A DNA stretch of 64,000 nt from Porodaedalea pini (Eukaryota; Basidiomycota; Agaricomycetes; Hymenochaetales; Hymenochaetaceae): assembly GCA_002794775.1 (NCBI GenBank), contig NBAY01000001.1, positions 1 through 64,000 of the forward strand, in the 5' to 3' direction. Under the pieces are notes generated by a model. It searched no databases. It had not been told where the DNA came from and saw only the letters and a list, made by a program, of their open reading frames with translations. Made by a program: the position numbers and the translations under genes. Below are positions 32,582 to 42,711 of the stretch, in pieces. Numbering within the stretch: the stretch's first letter is position 1; each line of letters begins with the position of its first letter.

Positions 32582-34263
32582 ATGCTCGATTCTTCAAGAC
32601 CAGACGTGTGGCATCTCTGCGAGGATGCAAGCAATGCAGTCCACTCATTGCTCAACTCGTTCTTCAAAGATATGACTCCTTCATGTGCCAGTGCCCAGTA
32701 TGTCGTGCCTCGTTCATATCGCATCATGAAGCATGCCTCATCCTTCTGTATCGCTGTCATTCTCAGAACAGACCTCGATGAGCTGGAAAACCAGCAGTTC
32801 ATCTTGAGCTTGAAATTAACCACGCTTCGGACCTGCTTGGACAAAGCGAAAAGTGACTACAACACTGTACAGAAGAAGAAGAAGAAGAAAGCTGCCCAGA
32901 AGGCTCGTCTTCTTGTCAACCGTCGTCGACCATCGCTTCCTGCAGAGACCATCGCTCATATACTCCATCTCACATGCTTGGGTGATAGGATGCCACTGTT
33001 AGAACGTATGAATGACGTCAAAAGCAGTTGGTCTGCTACCGTTATGGGGGCTTTGAGACCGCGAGAGGACGTCAAGTATATGTTCCTATCATCCACCACG
33101 CTGAAACTTGATCCATGTCATTACCGCTCAGGGACAGACACTTGCGAGGAGGAAGCGCTTCATAGTGACATCGTGGCGACGTATCCAGCGAAGCTTTCCG
33201 TCGATTTCCGTATACCTGACTCGAGCAATGAAGGGATACATAGTCGATGTATCGAGGTCCTACTACAGCATTCGGATCGTTTGAAGTCGCTGTCCATTTT
33301 TTGCGAATCTATCAACGGCAAAAATGTGCTAAAACAGTGCATGCCACTTCTACCCCATGTCAAGGATTTCCGGCTTGACGTCCATCCAGATTATGATTGG
33401 TCCTTCGTAACCAATCAGATGTCACACCTTCAATTTGCAAGGATTCCAACATCGTTCCTCGCCAGCATCTCCTGCGCGCACAATTTCAATGACCTCACCG
33501 ATCTGTTCCTGGATCTGAAAAGTCGTAGATGGGTAGATCGGATTACTATGGAACAGCATTTCTCAAAGCTTTCTTTTCTCCCTAACCTCAGATCTCTGAC
33601 ACTGGAAGGCCGGATGCTGGATGTCCGATCGCTGCTTTTAGAAAGGAATATAATGACTTTCCATGACGAGTTCGATGCCAGTCCGATTGTGCTGCCGTCG
33701 CTGACATCGTTACGTCTCGAAGGGTTTCCGCCATCCAGGTCGGAAGCATTGCTCGCGTTCTTCAGGAAATGCAGGATACAAAAACTCGTGCTGATACGTA
33801 ATAGTGGGATGCATAGAGACGAACGACTCTCAGAAGTTCGCCACTTCAACTTTCGACGACTAGGCGAATTGTTCCCCCAGTTGACTAGCTTAGAGAGCGA
33901 TTGGGTTAGTTCATTCTCGTCAATGTTTCTCCATTACAAGTGACTCACATTTTGCAAATGCTATCACAGCACTCCGGTGCGGTCGTCACTGCCTTGTCAA
34001 AAGCAGAAGATAGCGGAGTCTGGCTCTTTCCCGCTCTCCAGACACTTTGCCTTCTGGATACCATCGTGGACGAATCTGCTCTGATTTCTATGCTGCATTC
34101 ACGACACACTGTTAATAGAATCGCAGCTATTCAGAAGATCACCGTCCGATCAGCAGTTGATAAAGATAATATATCGGAGGCAGGCCAGCTCTTGCTGTAC
34201 GAGCTCAACAAGCTTGTTCCTTGCGTGGTTCAGCTTCCCCGAGAGAGGTTTTATGAATCATAG
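32582..34263 (+). CDS. F-box/LRR-like protein, unit 3 (full length)
   Basis: Two exons (32582-33904, 33970-34263) give 538 residues. Start MLDSSRPDVWHLCED is chosen because differences among the three copies from here on are mostly third-position (AGT/AGC, TCA/TCG/TCC, AAG/AAA), the mark of a translated frame, whereas sequence before it is not. Order: N-terminal helical segment; coiled coil after DLDELENQ with a Lys run; F-box-like PSLPAETIAHILHLT at about residue 125; leucine-rich repeats; C-terminal WLFPALQTLCLLDTI. A two-residue in-frame insertion marks this copy. It is the only one of the three with an unbroken full-length frame. Inferred SCF adaptor. Confidence 0.7.
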
Positions 34264-34923
34264 CCTGTTTACAGCCTGTCCGATTGAGGGTTGGCTGTGA
34301 GGCTGAAGGTTTCAAATTGTGTTAGTCCTAGTAAACTTTATTGTCACGAAGGTGGTCAAACTTTAACGCCAGTCGGAGAGAGATATACAGGAAAGGAGGA
34401 GGGGAGGAGAAGGAGTATAAGATGCTCGAATGAGGCTTTATTCTCATCTAGGGAAATTACTAGGACAGTGTTAGTTTGGCGAAGGGGTCAATTGTCATGA
34501 CGTGAAATGCTCTATATGCTCGAAATTCTTCCAACGCATTCCAGCGCACAAGTAATGTGTTTGTTGCTACATATTTGCTCAAGCTATCTTTCGTGCTACC
34601 CTTTAATCCATACTGTCTCCAATTGCAGTTGCAGCGGGGTGAAATATAATGTTATGTTGCATACGCTCTGTATTTTCCTTCAACCTCATGGCACGTCAGG
34701 ACATTGCGGAAACGTAGCACTGAGCTTGCGACAACCATTCTACTATTGATTGATAAGACTTATCTGTGTAGGACTGGTTAGAGCACAGTACCTTCCCCAC
34801 TCTCCTAAACCCTCTGAATCGAATGCAGCTTTTGTGTATGTGTTTCGAGGCACATACATCCAAAATTATGAAGAACAAATTATCTACACAAACTAGGGCG
34901 ATAATACGCGGACAGCAAATTTT
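34264..34923. other. F-box to hydrolase spacer of unit 3
   Basis: Convergent 3' flanks. The first 200 bp resemble unit 2, the rest resembles unit 1, marking the end of a likely gene-conversion tract near 34450. Confidence 0.6.
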
Positions 34924-36167
34924 TCAAAGAGCCTCGATCCATTTCCCAATTGCAATTGCAGCTTCAGTTCGCTGCGGTTCGAAGAACTCGAATGCGACAA
35001 AGTCATGTGGCGCATCCTTCCCTACATAAGTAGTAACCTCCTCCGAGCCCATGTCTGCCACCATCCGCTTCGACAGCGTCCTGATCGAGTCGACCACAGT
35101 TTCTGCATCACCGAGTGTGATGAATGTGCGTGGGAAGCCTTTGAAGCTCACACCGGACGTCACCTTACTCGCAGGCGATATATACTCATTCGCAAGGAAG
35201 TCGACACCGTGTGGTCCTACGAGGACTGCAGGCGCGTAATCGGGGCCATTTTCTGGTGGCGGAGAGAGCAAATCGGATCGAGCATTCGCGTAGATGGAAG
35301 AACCAGGTGTCGCGTGTGTCGCGTTGAGGTCCACCCAAGGCGAGAGGAGCACGAGAGCACCAGGTGGAGTTATCAGACGGTCAAGCGAGTCGGAATATGT
35401 TACGAGGTAGCGCGTGAGAGCGAGTGCGAGATTCGCACCCGCTGAGTCCCCAACAATGGCAATGTTCTCAGGCCTAAACCCGAGGGTACGCACCAGATAG
35501 CTATACCCCGCGAGAGCGTCAAGTAGTTGGGCTGGGAACGGGTTGGCACCCGGGGCAGCTAAGCGATACTCGACGGAGAACGCACGTCGGATAGAGGAAG
35601 TCCAGGCCATAATCGTACGCGGGACGACCGACACAAGTGATGACGGATGAGCAGAGAGGCTAACGTATGCGCCACCATGGAGGAATAGAATCACTTTCTC
35701 TCTCTCGCCGGGTGTCTCACCCATGTCAACGTGCGCGCCTTCTTTACTCTGCCAGTAGCCTGGAATCCTGACACATTCCACGCCTGCAATATCCGCCCAT
35801 TTCTTCACTTCTCCGGTGACGAGATCGGGCACGCCGTCGATGTACAGGCCGTTTATACCCTTTCCTGTCTCTAATGTCGTGTGGTTGGGGTTATGACCGA
35901 GGCCGCCAACTCTGAAATATCATCTGCATTAGAGACAGCGATGACTGTTAGGGTAGGCTCTACGTACTTTCGGTCTAGTTCCAGGGAGAACTTTGAAAGA
36001 TTAACTTGGATACAACGGCGAATGGACCACGACCGTCTCGGACGCCACGAGGGGAGTAAGTTGCGCAGTGTCCAATATGGCAAGCGGACAAATAGAAGAC
36101 CGAGTAGCGAGCAACCCACGAAGATGCCTTTGAAAGGCTGGATAGACCAGATATTGTTGAATGCCAT
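34924..36167 (-). CDS. Membrane-anchored alpha/beta hydrolase (HSL/fold-3 type), intact
   Basis: Two exons (36167-35968, 35911-34924) give 395 residues with phase closing. N-terminal signal anchor FKGIFVGCSLLGLLFVRLPY, then the catalytic body: oxyanion motif LHGGAYVSL, nucleophile elbow GDSAGANLAL, acid in LGDAETVVDS and catalytic His in APHDFVAF. This is the hormone-sensitive-lipase-like esterase family (alpha/beta hydrolase fold-3), acting on small esters or acylglycerols; natural substrate unknown. It is the only hydrolase copy with the first exon, intact GDSAG and full C-terminus, because the right breakpoint of the tandem array falls inside it. Divergent from the TMEM135-like gene. Confidence 0.8.
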
Positions 36168-36600
36168 GTCGATGCAGAAGAGAAGCAGCTCATCGTGGTA
36201 TTTATATCCTTGACTCTCCTGCGTTACTTACGCTAACTCTGCCTAAGATAGTGATAAGAAGATTCTAGCTGGTTCGATAAAGTCCAAATCTTCATTTCTC
36301 TAGCCTTATTTTGCTTTATCAGAGGCAAGAGAGAGTGCTACTACCAGTGAAGACTGATCGGAAGGGAAAGGAAATTGATGGAAAGCTGCGGAAAGATACT
36401 AAAGTAGGGAATGTCACACACTGTCACAGACCCAGAGCTAAATGTACCCTATTTGGAAGTGCGCTTCGGACCTGTTCAGGCCCTCGAACCGAAGTGTCCC
36501 GAAGTGAACCGCACTCGAACCCGGTTTACGGCTCGACCTGGAGTGACTTCTTCTGTGAATCTGTCGACAGCGTCATTCAGCCTCCAAAGATTCTCCTTTC
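36168..36600. other. Divergent intergenic region
   Basis: About 430 bp between the hydrolase and TMEM135-like starts; promoters for both expected. Open frames here do not resemble protein families. Confidence 0.5.
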
Positions 36601-38085
36601 ATGCACAACCATGACCAAGGTCTACAAAAGCTTGCGAAGTACGCAAAACAACACCACGCTCTGAAGACGTTTTTGTCGGTCCTGGCAATAGTTGTGTCAG
36701 CAAGATCAGCTCGTACCCTGCTTTCGCGAACTCGGTGAGATACCAGATATATACCGTCAGAATGATCCTCAGCATAATCTTAGAAAGAAAGATGAGGAAA
36801 GATGCAGAGTTACGCTCGACCGAACTGCTGTCCAAATCGCTCTTTTTCCTACCTTGCTGCCAAGGACATATTCCTATCTCAGCCGCCGATTCGGCGCTTC
36901 AGGGCTTGCGGAGCTCCTCTCTTCTACACTTCTCCTCCTCATTCCTTCTTCATGGAGGGTCCAGGCGGCTTTGTATGCCGCGTCCTCTGCACTTTATCAT
37001 TCCGGAAAGAATTCAAACTGGAGGCGGTACTTGCCGCCAACTTGGACTCTAAATGTTGTTGGAAATGCTTTGCTACTATGGGCATTCCTGTTCAAGAGCG
37101 AAGCGTTTCCATCCGCGTACGAGAAAGTGATTCTCTCGGTAGGGTATTAACTTGTCTTTGAATGCGGCGAGGGCTAATCCTTCGAACTCATAGAACTCCA
37201 CACATTACGTACCCCCCGACATGTCGAAGTCGGAGCTTGAAGAGCTGCTTTGCAGCGCTACGTTTTCCAAAAGATCTCCAAGCTCGAGTACACTATCTGA
37301 GCATACCTATGATTTATGTGCAAAGCTTCACCCAACTGAGCCAAGCTGTCTGAAAAACTACTTTAAAGCTTGGCTTCATGAGTCTCTTCGAACATGTAGA
37401 TGGGTAGCTGCGTTTGGCGCGCTGCCGATTTTACTGTCAAAGCCGCAAAGAAGGATGCTAGCAAAGTTAGTGACGAGAATCTTGCTCTAGAACTCTCTGC
37501 TCACGTTTGACTCGTAAGGAGTCCTCTGGTAGTCCTATGGAGATGGTTGTCATCGACATTGAGCGGAACAGCATTTATTTCCGGCAGGTAAGCTCTACAA
37601 ATCATGATGTGTCCCCCACGTAAATGCTAACTTGAAGTCGAAGTATCAATACATCGTGGGCATTGACATGCTTGCTGCAGCGTATACTTCCAAGGGATTG
37701 TCTGATACAAGCACGGTAAGCGTCGTGTCTGCCGCCTATTTTTTTAAGCTCTTATCCGACTCGTAGGTGGTTACTCAATGCGTCCGTCGCTTCCCTTTGG
37801 ATTCTGATCTTGCCCAAGAAGCGGCGTGCCGAGATAGCACTATATGTCGCGCGACTTGCCGCACTCTGTGGTTGGAGAGCCTGGCTCCTGGACGGAGGGA
37901 TGTCCATTCCGTAAGTCGGCATGGATTGTTACGTAAGCCCGTTGTTTCATACCTTCTTCAGCTTCGGAGACGTAGCTCTGTTCGCCCTCTCTTGGATGCA
38001 GCTCGTCAGAATACAGCGAGAAGGAGAAAAGATATCTGGATTTGTTGGAATTGGCTTGGCGAAGATCCAACAAGGGAAGCAGTAA
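36601..38085 (+). CDS. TMEM135-like integral membrane protein
   Basis: Seven exons (36601-36734, 36808-37138, 37194-37465, 37519-37587, 37638-37715, 37767-37910, 37962-38085) give 383 residues, all phases closing. The family match is to TMEM135, a peroxisome/lipid-droplet membrane protein linked to mitochondrial dynamics: HPTEPSCLKNYFKAWLHESL corresponds to its HPSC...W..LEESL region, and LPKKRRAEIALYVARLAA to its KS...SMYLA segment, followed by the FGDVALFALSWMQLV helix. Several hydrophobic segments are predicted, the first near LKTFLSVLAIVVSA. The start is the first ATG of the exon; an upstream in-frame stop precedes it. Molecular function unproven in fungi. Confidence 0.75.
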
Positions 38086-38424
38086 GAAGTTCATGGCAGG
38101 TGTCTTTGTGGCTCGTCCGGCGTTCGCAACCAATTGCTCAGAATACTCACTCCAGACAATCGGATAAGACTTTTGTATGGCTCGTTTACTTAATCAGCTG
38201 ATGGACCATGCATGTCATCGTTTACAAGCGAGCTTCTTTCCAGCTTCTGAAGTTCTGCGTTCATTTCGTTCTCAGAATTCCGACAAGTCGCGCGAGATTG
38301 CAACGACATAAGAATGCGCTGTCCGGCACCCCACAACCGGATATAAAAGGCAGCAGATATTCGTTAGACTCCCAACTGTCTTGAATCAGTCGCTCTCCTG
38401 GAAAGCCTATTCGCACATCCAAGT

Positions 38425-40199
38425 ATGAGTGCAACGATTAACGGTGCTGGGAACGGACATGTCTCCGGAGCTGAAGAGGCTGCGAAGAAAGCAATGGGCA
38501 CCAACCCCGGCGTGGGTTACAACATGGTCGCACCGCCGAACTCGACTGGAATCAAGGTCATTATCGTCGGCGCGGGTTTTGCTGGTCTTGCCTGCGCGAT
38601 CGAATGCAAACGCAAGGGCCATGAAGTCTTGCTTTTGGAGAAATTCGAGGAGCTTAAGATCCTCGGTGAGTTAAGGGCTGTACATCCTTGGAGGAATAAC
38701 GCTAACTAACGGTCATCTTAGGCGAAGTCAGTGTCTGCTCTATCTCACTATGATTTCCGTGCTGAGTGAGTGTTTAGATAATTTCTTTCGGATAAAACGC
38801 GGGGAAGATCTTCGAGCGTTGGGGCCTTCATGACGAGTAAGCTTTCAGCCAATCAGAGCTGTCTTCTTCATGCATGCCGATTCTGTCCGCAGGATGTAGC
38901 CATTTTGCTCGCACACCGAAGAACTTATTTTACATAACTCCCAAGGAGAGGTGCTCACGGTGCAGAAGCTCCCAATCATACAGTACGGAGCGCACGCTTA
39001 TAATGGTCATCGTGGAGAATTGCACGAATACCTCTTCAACTATGCGAAGGCTGTTGGAGTTGAAATTCGGCTTGGTCATGACGTCTCGCAGTATTGGGAA
39101 AACGAGGAGAAAGGCGAGACTGGCGTGATCTCGAACGGCGAACGGATCACAGCAGACATTGTCATAGGAGCGGATGGAGTGAGAAGGAGAGCGAGAACAC
39201 TAGTTCTAGTTCGTTTTCTACTATTTCTTATGACGACGGCAAACTGAACAAGCACAGCGATAAACCTATCGTGCAGGGCTATAACGATCAACCGAAATCG
39301 TCAGGCTATGCGTTATATAGGGCATGGATGGATGCTTATAAGCAAGGCGTCGACAAGGACCCTCTCACAGACTACATGTGTAAAAAAGGGGATGCTCTGT
39401 ACGGTTGGATAGGTAATTGAATTTCGTATATCTGATCTACATTCGGTAAAAATCTCATATTCTGTAGGGCCAGATGTCCACTTCCTCACTAATTCGTCGA
39501 AGGATGGAAAAGTGATGTCTTGGGTGATTACTCACGAGTTAGTACCTTCAAAATATTTTTCTTTGTCAATATTCATGCTGGATGACCAGGGACGATGCTG
39601 ACATAAAAGAGTCTTGGTCTTTTCCCGGAAAGATGGAAGATGTCCTTGCAATCGTTAAAGGGTGGGACCCTCGCTGTGCAGCGATACTCTTTAAAGCACC
39701 TTCCTGTGTTGACTGGAAACTCGTGTATCGCGACCCTTTGCCAACATGGACCAGCAAAGGCGCACGCCTTGCACTTATAGGCGACGCTGCACACCCATTC
39801 CTTCCGTACGTCTGCAATAATGTTATAACAAACTCATTTCTCATTCTGTTCAGAACAAGCATTCAGGGCGCCTCGCAGGCCGTCGAAGACGGCATTACAC
39901 TTGCCATCACGTTGCAAGCTGGGGGTAAGAAGGATATCCCGCTCGCTGTGCGTGCGTGGGAGAAGATTCGCTACCAGCGTGTGCGCCATGCGCAGGTCAT
40001 GGGCGAGACGACGCGCGACATGTGGCACAAGGCGAAGCCAGAGGACAAGGGCACGGCACTTGAGCTGCCTCGCCCTGAATGGCTGTTTAACTTTGATGCG
40101 GAGAAGCACGCCTACGAGGTGTATGAGGCGACCGCCCAAGAGATTAGGGAGAAAGGGTATGAGCTGCCAATGCTTCCGCCTGTGGCATTGGTGGCTTAG
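38425..40199 (+). pseudogene. FAD-dependent monooxygenase with two nonsense codons
   Basis: Family: aromatic-ring/salicylate-hydroxylase-like flavoprotein monooxygenases. Visible motifs: Rossmann VIIVGAGFAGLACAIE, DG motif IVIGADGVR, FAD-binding GDAAHPFLP. Most introns splice cleanly, including one at about 39211-39286 that removes an apparent frameshift (TLVL joined to GYNDQPKSSGY). Two codons cannot be spliced away: TAA at 38793-38795 in the conserved IISFGSNAG position (here IISFG-stop-NAG, one base from TCA), and TAG just after the next intron, before CCA TTT TGC TCG (about 38894). Otherwise well conserved, so loss is recent or a strain/assembly difference. Substrate unknown. Confidence 0.7.
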
Positions 40200-40507
40200 A
40201 AAGTGCTAGAACGTACATTGAGATGATAAAACTTTTGACAGTAAGATCGCGCGAATCGTATGTATATTATTGTTAAGTCGTTGTAGAAATAGAAACAGAA
40301 GGCAAGCATAGATAAGTTGCTGTAAAAATAATCGTGACGGGGGGAAGGGTAAATGCTCAGGATATCAATGCATCTGACCCGTGCTAGCCTTTCCGGCCTT
40401 CATAAATTGTTTATCGATACCAGATTTCGTAACGGAGCGATGGATGGTAATGAGCAGGCCAAGTTGTATTCAAATTCGAGATAACATTTAGCACAAACAA
40501 ACAGTAG

Positions 40508-42260
40508 TCATGCCAATGAGCCCTGTGGTGTTGCCTTTAAGTGCACATTCGGATACGAGTAGGTAAAAAGGGCTTACCATCGGGTCCCAAGGTGGGAGTA
40601 CGACCTTCTCGCCAGACTCATATACCTTCACGAGCTCCCTCGGCGCGAGCGCCTTGGGCACAACTACCTGATAAACAAACTCGTTGAACCATGCGTCAGT
40701 CATCACAAAGAAACCCCTCTCGCCAGCATCAGGACCCCACGAGTTCTCGACACGGAAGCGCGTAGCCCGGCCTGTCGCAGGGTCTATGTGCGCACCAGTG
40801 ATGACCATGGCATGAGTCATGGACGATTCGTTCATCTGCAAGCGTTCTGCCTTTGTCATGCCCAGCGAGATGTCAAATGCGTTCTCGAGCGCAGCTTTGT
40901 GCAAACCAGTGTCCATGATACCCGCTTTGCTGTCAGAGAACTGGTTCACGTCACATCCGAAGAAAACAGGCTGGCCAGCCTTCAGCATCTTCACCACTGT
41001 GGCCTTCAGCTCGTCGATTTCGGTGTTGACATCTGCAAACAGTTAGATGTCGTATTATGTGAAGAAAAAATGCTTACAAAGAACCTGGCGGCCACCCACA
41101 ATGTTACCCAACCTATCGACAGTGTACAGCTTCTTATACTCATTACGCGGGTCATTGATAAGTGAGAATGACTCCGTTGGCTATTTAATTGGCTCAGAGG
41201 ACGCACGTAAAGTAGTGAAAAATAGGACACATACTGGATATTGTTTCGAAGTGAAGGCCTTGTAGAACTCAATCGGCGTGCCGGACCACGACTTTGGCTT
41301 CCCATCCTTGTCATAGTAGTCCCAAGTAAAGCTGCTGTCAGGTCGTGGCGGAACACCGAGCGTCGCGGTCATAATTGTCCAGATCTCCCGCATGAGCTCC
41401 TCCTTCTTCGCACGAACGGTCTTTAACAGCGACTCTTCGCAAGCAGATGCACGAAGCGAAGAACTCAGGCGACGCAGAATAAGGGCGTGCTCACGCAACT
41501 TGAGCTTAAGAAGCTTGTTCAGATTGCTGGATGCGGAGGAAGAGTATGACTCTGGATAGACAGGTTGTGGAATTACGCCGTATGTCTGCAGACGAGGTTG
41601 GTCAAACGAACTTCAAATGGACTAAAAGTGACTGACCTCGAGGAGGTTGACGGCCATATCCCATTGACCACCATCTGAAATGAGATCGTCCGACAAGAAA
41701 TTCACTACCCGGTCGTCTAGGGGAAGATCTGCAGTTTCAATCGACTGCTCCAGGTAATAGTTGCACTTGTTGAGTTTATCCCAGAAGAAGAGGTAGGACT
41801 GAATAGTGCGCGTCAGCTTCACCTTCATATAGGCTTTGGCAGATAGATAGCTTACCTGCGATAGCTGGAACTCCTTCAAACCGAGCTTCTGCATAACAGA
41901 ATGGCGCAGCACATTCATCGTCGCGAACAGCCAACACCTGCCACTCGACTTCTGGTTCGTGATCGGATCCGTCTTGAAATCGAGCTGGACGTTGAAGACG
42001 TGCGCGTCCGCAATGCGAGCATCGCGCGCAGCCAGCACCGTTTTAAAGTCCGTATCGACAAGGATTGTGCGCGCCAACTGGATTTTGAGGTCCTTCACCG
42101 CTTCGTCCTCCCACTCCTCAACGTTCTTCAGGGAGATAGAGCCATCTTCAGATATAGGTCGCAACGAGTTGACTGCGTTCTGGTGCCCGAGCTGTTTCTC
42201 GGACACCGTCTCAACTTGCGTCGTCTCGACGCGTTCTGGAGCTGATTGTGAGGAGCCCAT
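40508..42260 (-). CDS. LAP3: Bleomycin hydrolase / peptidase C1B
   Basis: Six exons (42260-41856, 41798-41637, 41585-41235, 41180-41078, 41032-40578, 40522-40508) give 496 residues, all phases closing. A papain-fold aminopeptidase: catalytic Cys in QKSSGRCWLFA, His in MTHAMVITG, Asn in VENSWGPDAG. The last exon has four codons plus stop (GSLA), completing the WDPMGSLA end that the family needs for its self-compartmentalised hexamer, where the C-terminal residue inserts in the active site. Yeast Lap3/Gal6 inactivates bleomycin and homocysteine thiolactone and trims peptides in the cytosol. Convergent with the monooxygenase, 308 bp away. Confidence 0.93.
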
Positions 42261-42711
42261 GGTAGTAGGAGGCGGATAACGCGTACTTACGCTCTGACTG
42301 TGCGACCGCGACTTGTTATAGCTAATTCGGCGCCATATGATGTGCGTGGCAGATAAGCCAAATGGTCTTCCTCCGATTGGTTGCTGCAGAGTGTACGGTC
42401 ACAGTCATCGACTAAACCATTCTCGGCGTTGTTGGCAGTGCTGCTGGCAACATTGTACACAGACAGCAAATTGCGGCCATCGTCGCTGAATGTAGAACCA
42501 AGTAAAATCGATGAGTCATATTATGACTCATAAACCAAGGACACGCATCCTATTTCATTAAACCAAATCCATGTTCCCATTTTTCCAATGCGTGGAACAT
42601 TACTTTCGTAGCTACTTCGCGACAATTCTTGAACTCTCACCATCACATCAAGTGCCAACCTCCACTAAAACTAGACTTTTCTCTTTCAATCATCCACAGG
42701 GCGTTGAAAGT

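Larger units (their letters stand above)
30771..35875. repeat. Tandem segmental duplication, unit 3
   Basis: 5,105 bp. The right end is where homology to the other units stops inside the hydrolase gene (TGTCTCTAAT at about 35866-35875), leaving its first exon unique. Confidence 0.85.

Noticed and set aside
32590..32745. CxxC-like pairs (GCKQC ... CPVC) in an alternative frame of the F-box N-terminal exon
   Set aside because: Differences among the three copies are synonymous in the other frame, and unit 1 has a stop in this one.
39190..39290. Apparent frameshift in the FAD monooxygenase after RARTLVL
   Set aside because: An intron (GTTCGT...GTGCAG, about 39211-39286) joins TLVL to GYNDQPKSSGY in phase, so it is not a lesion.
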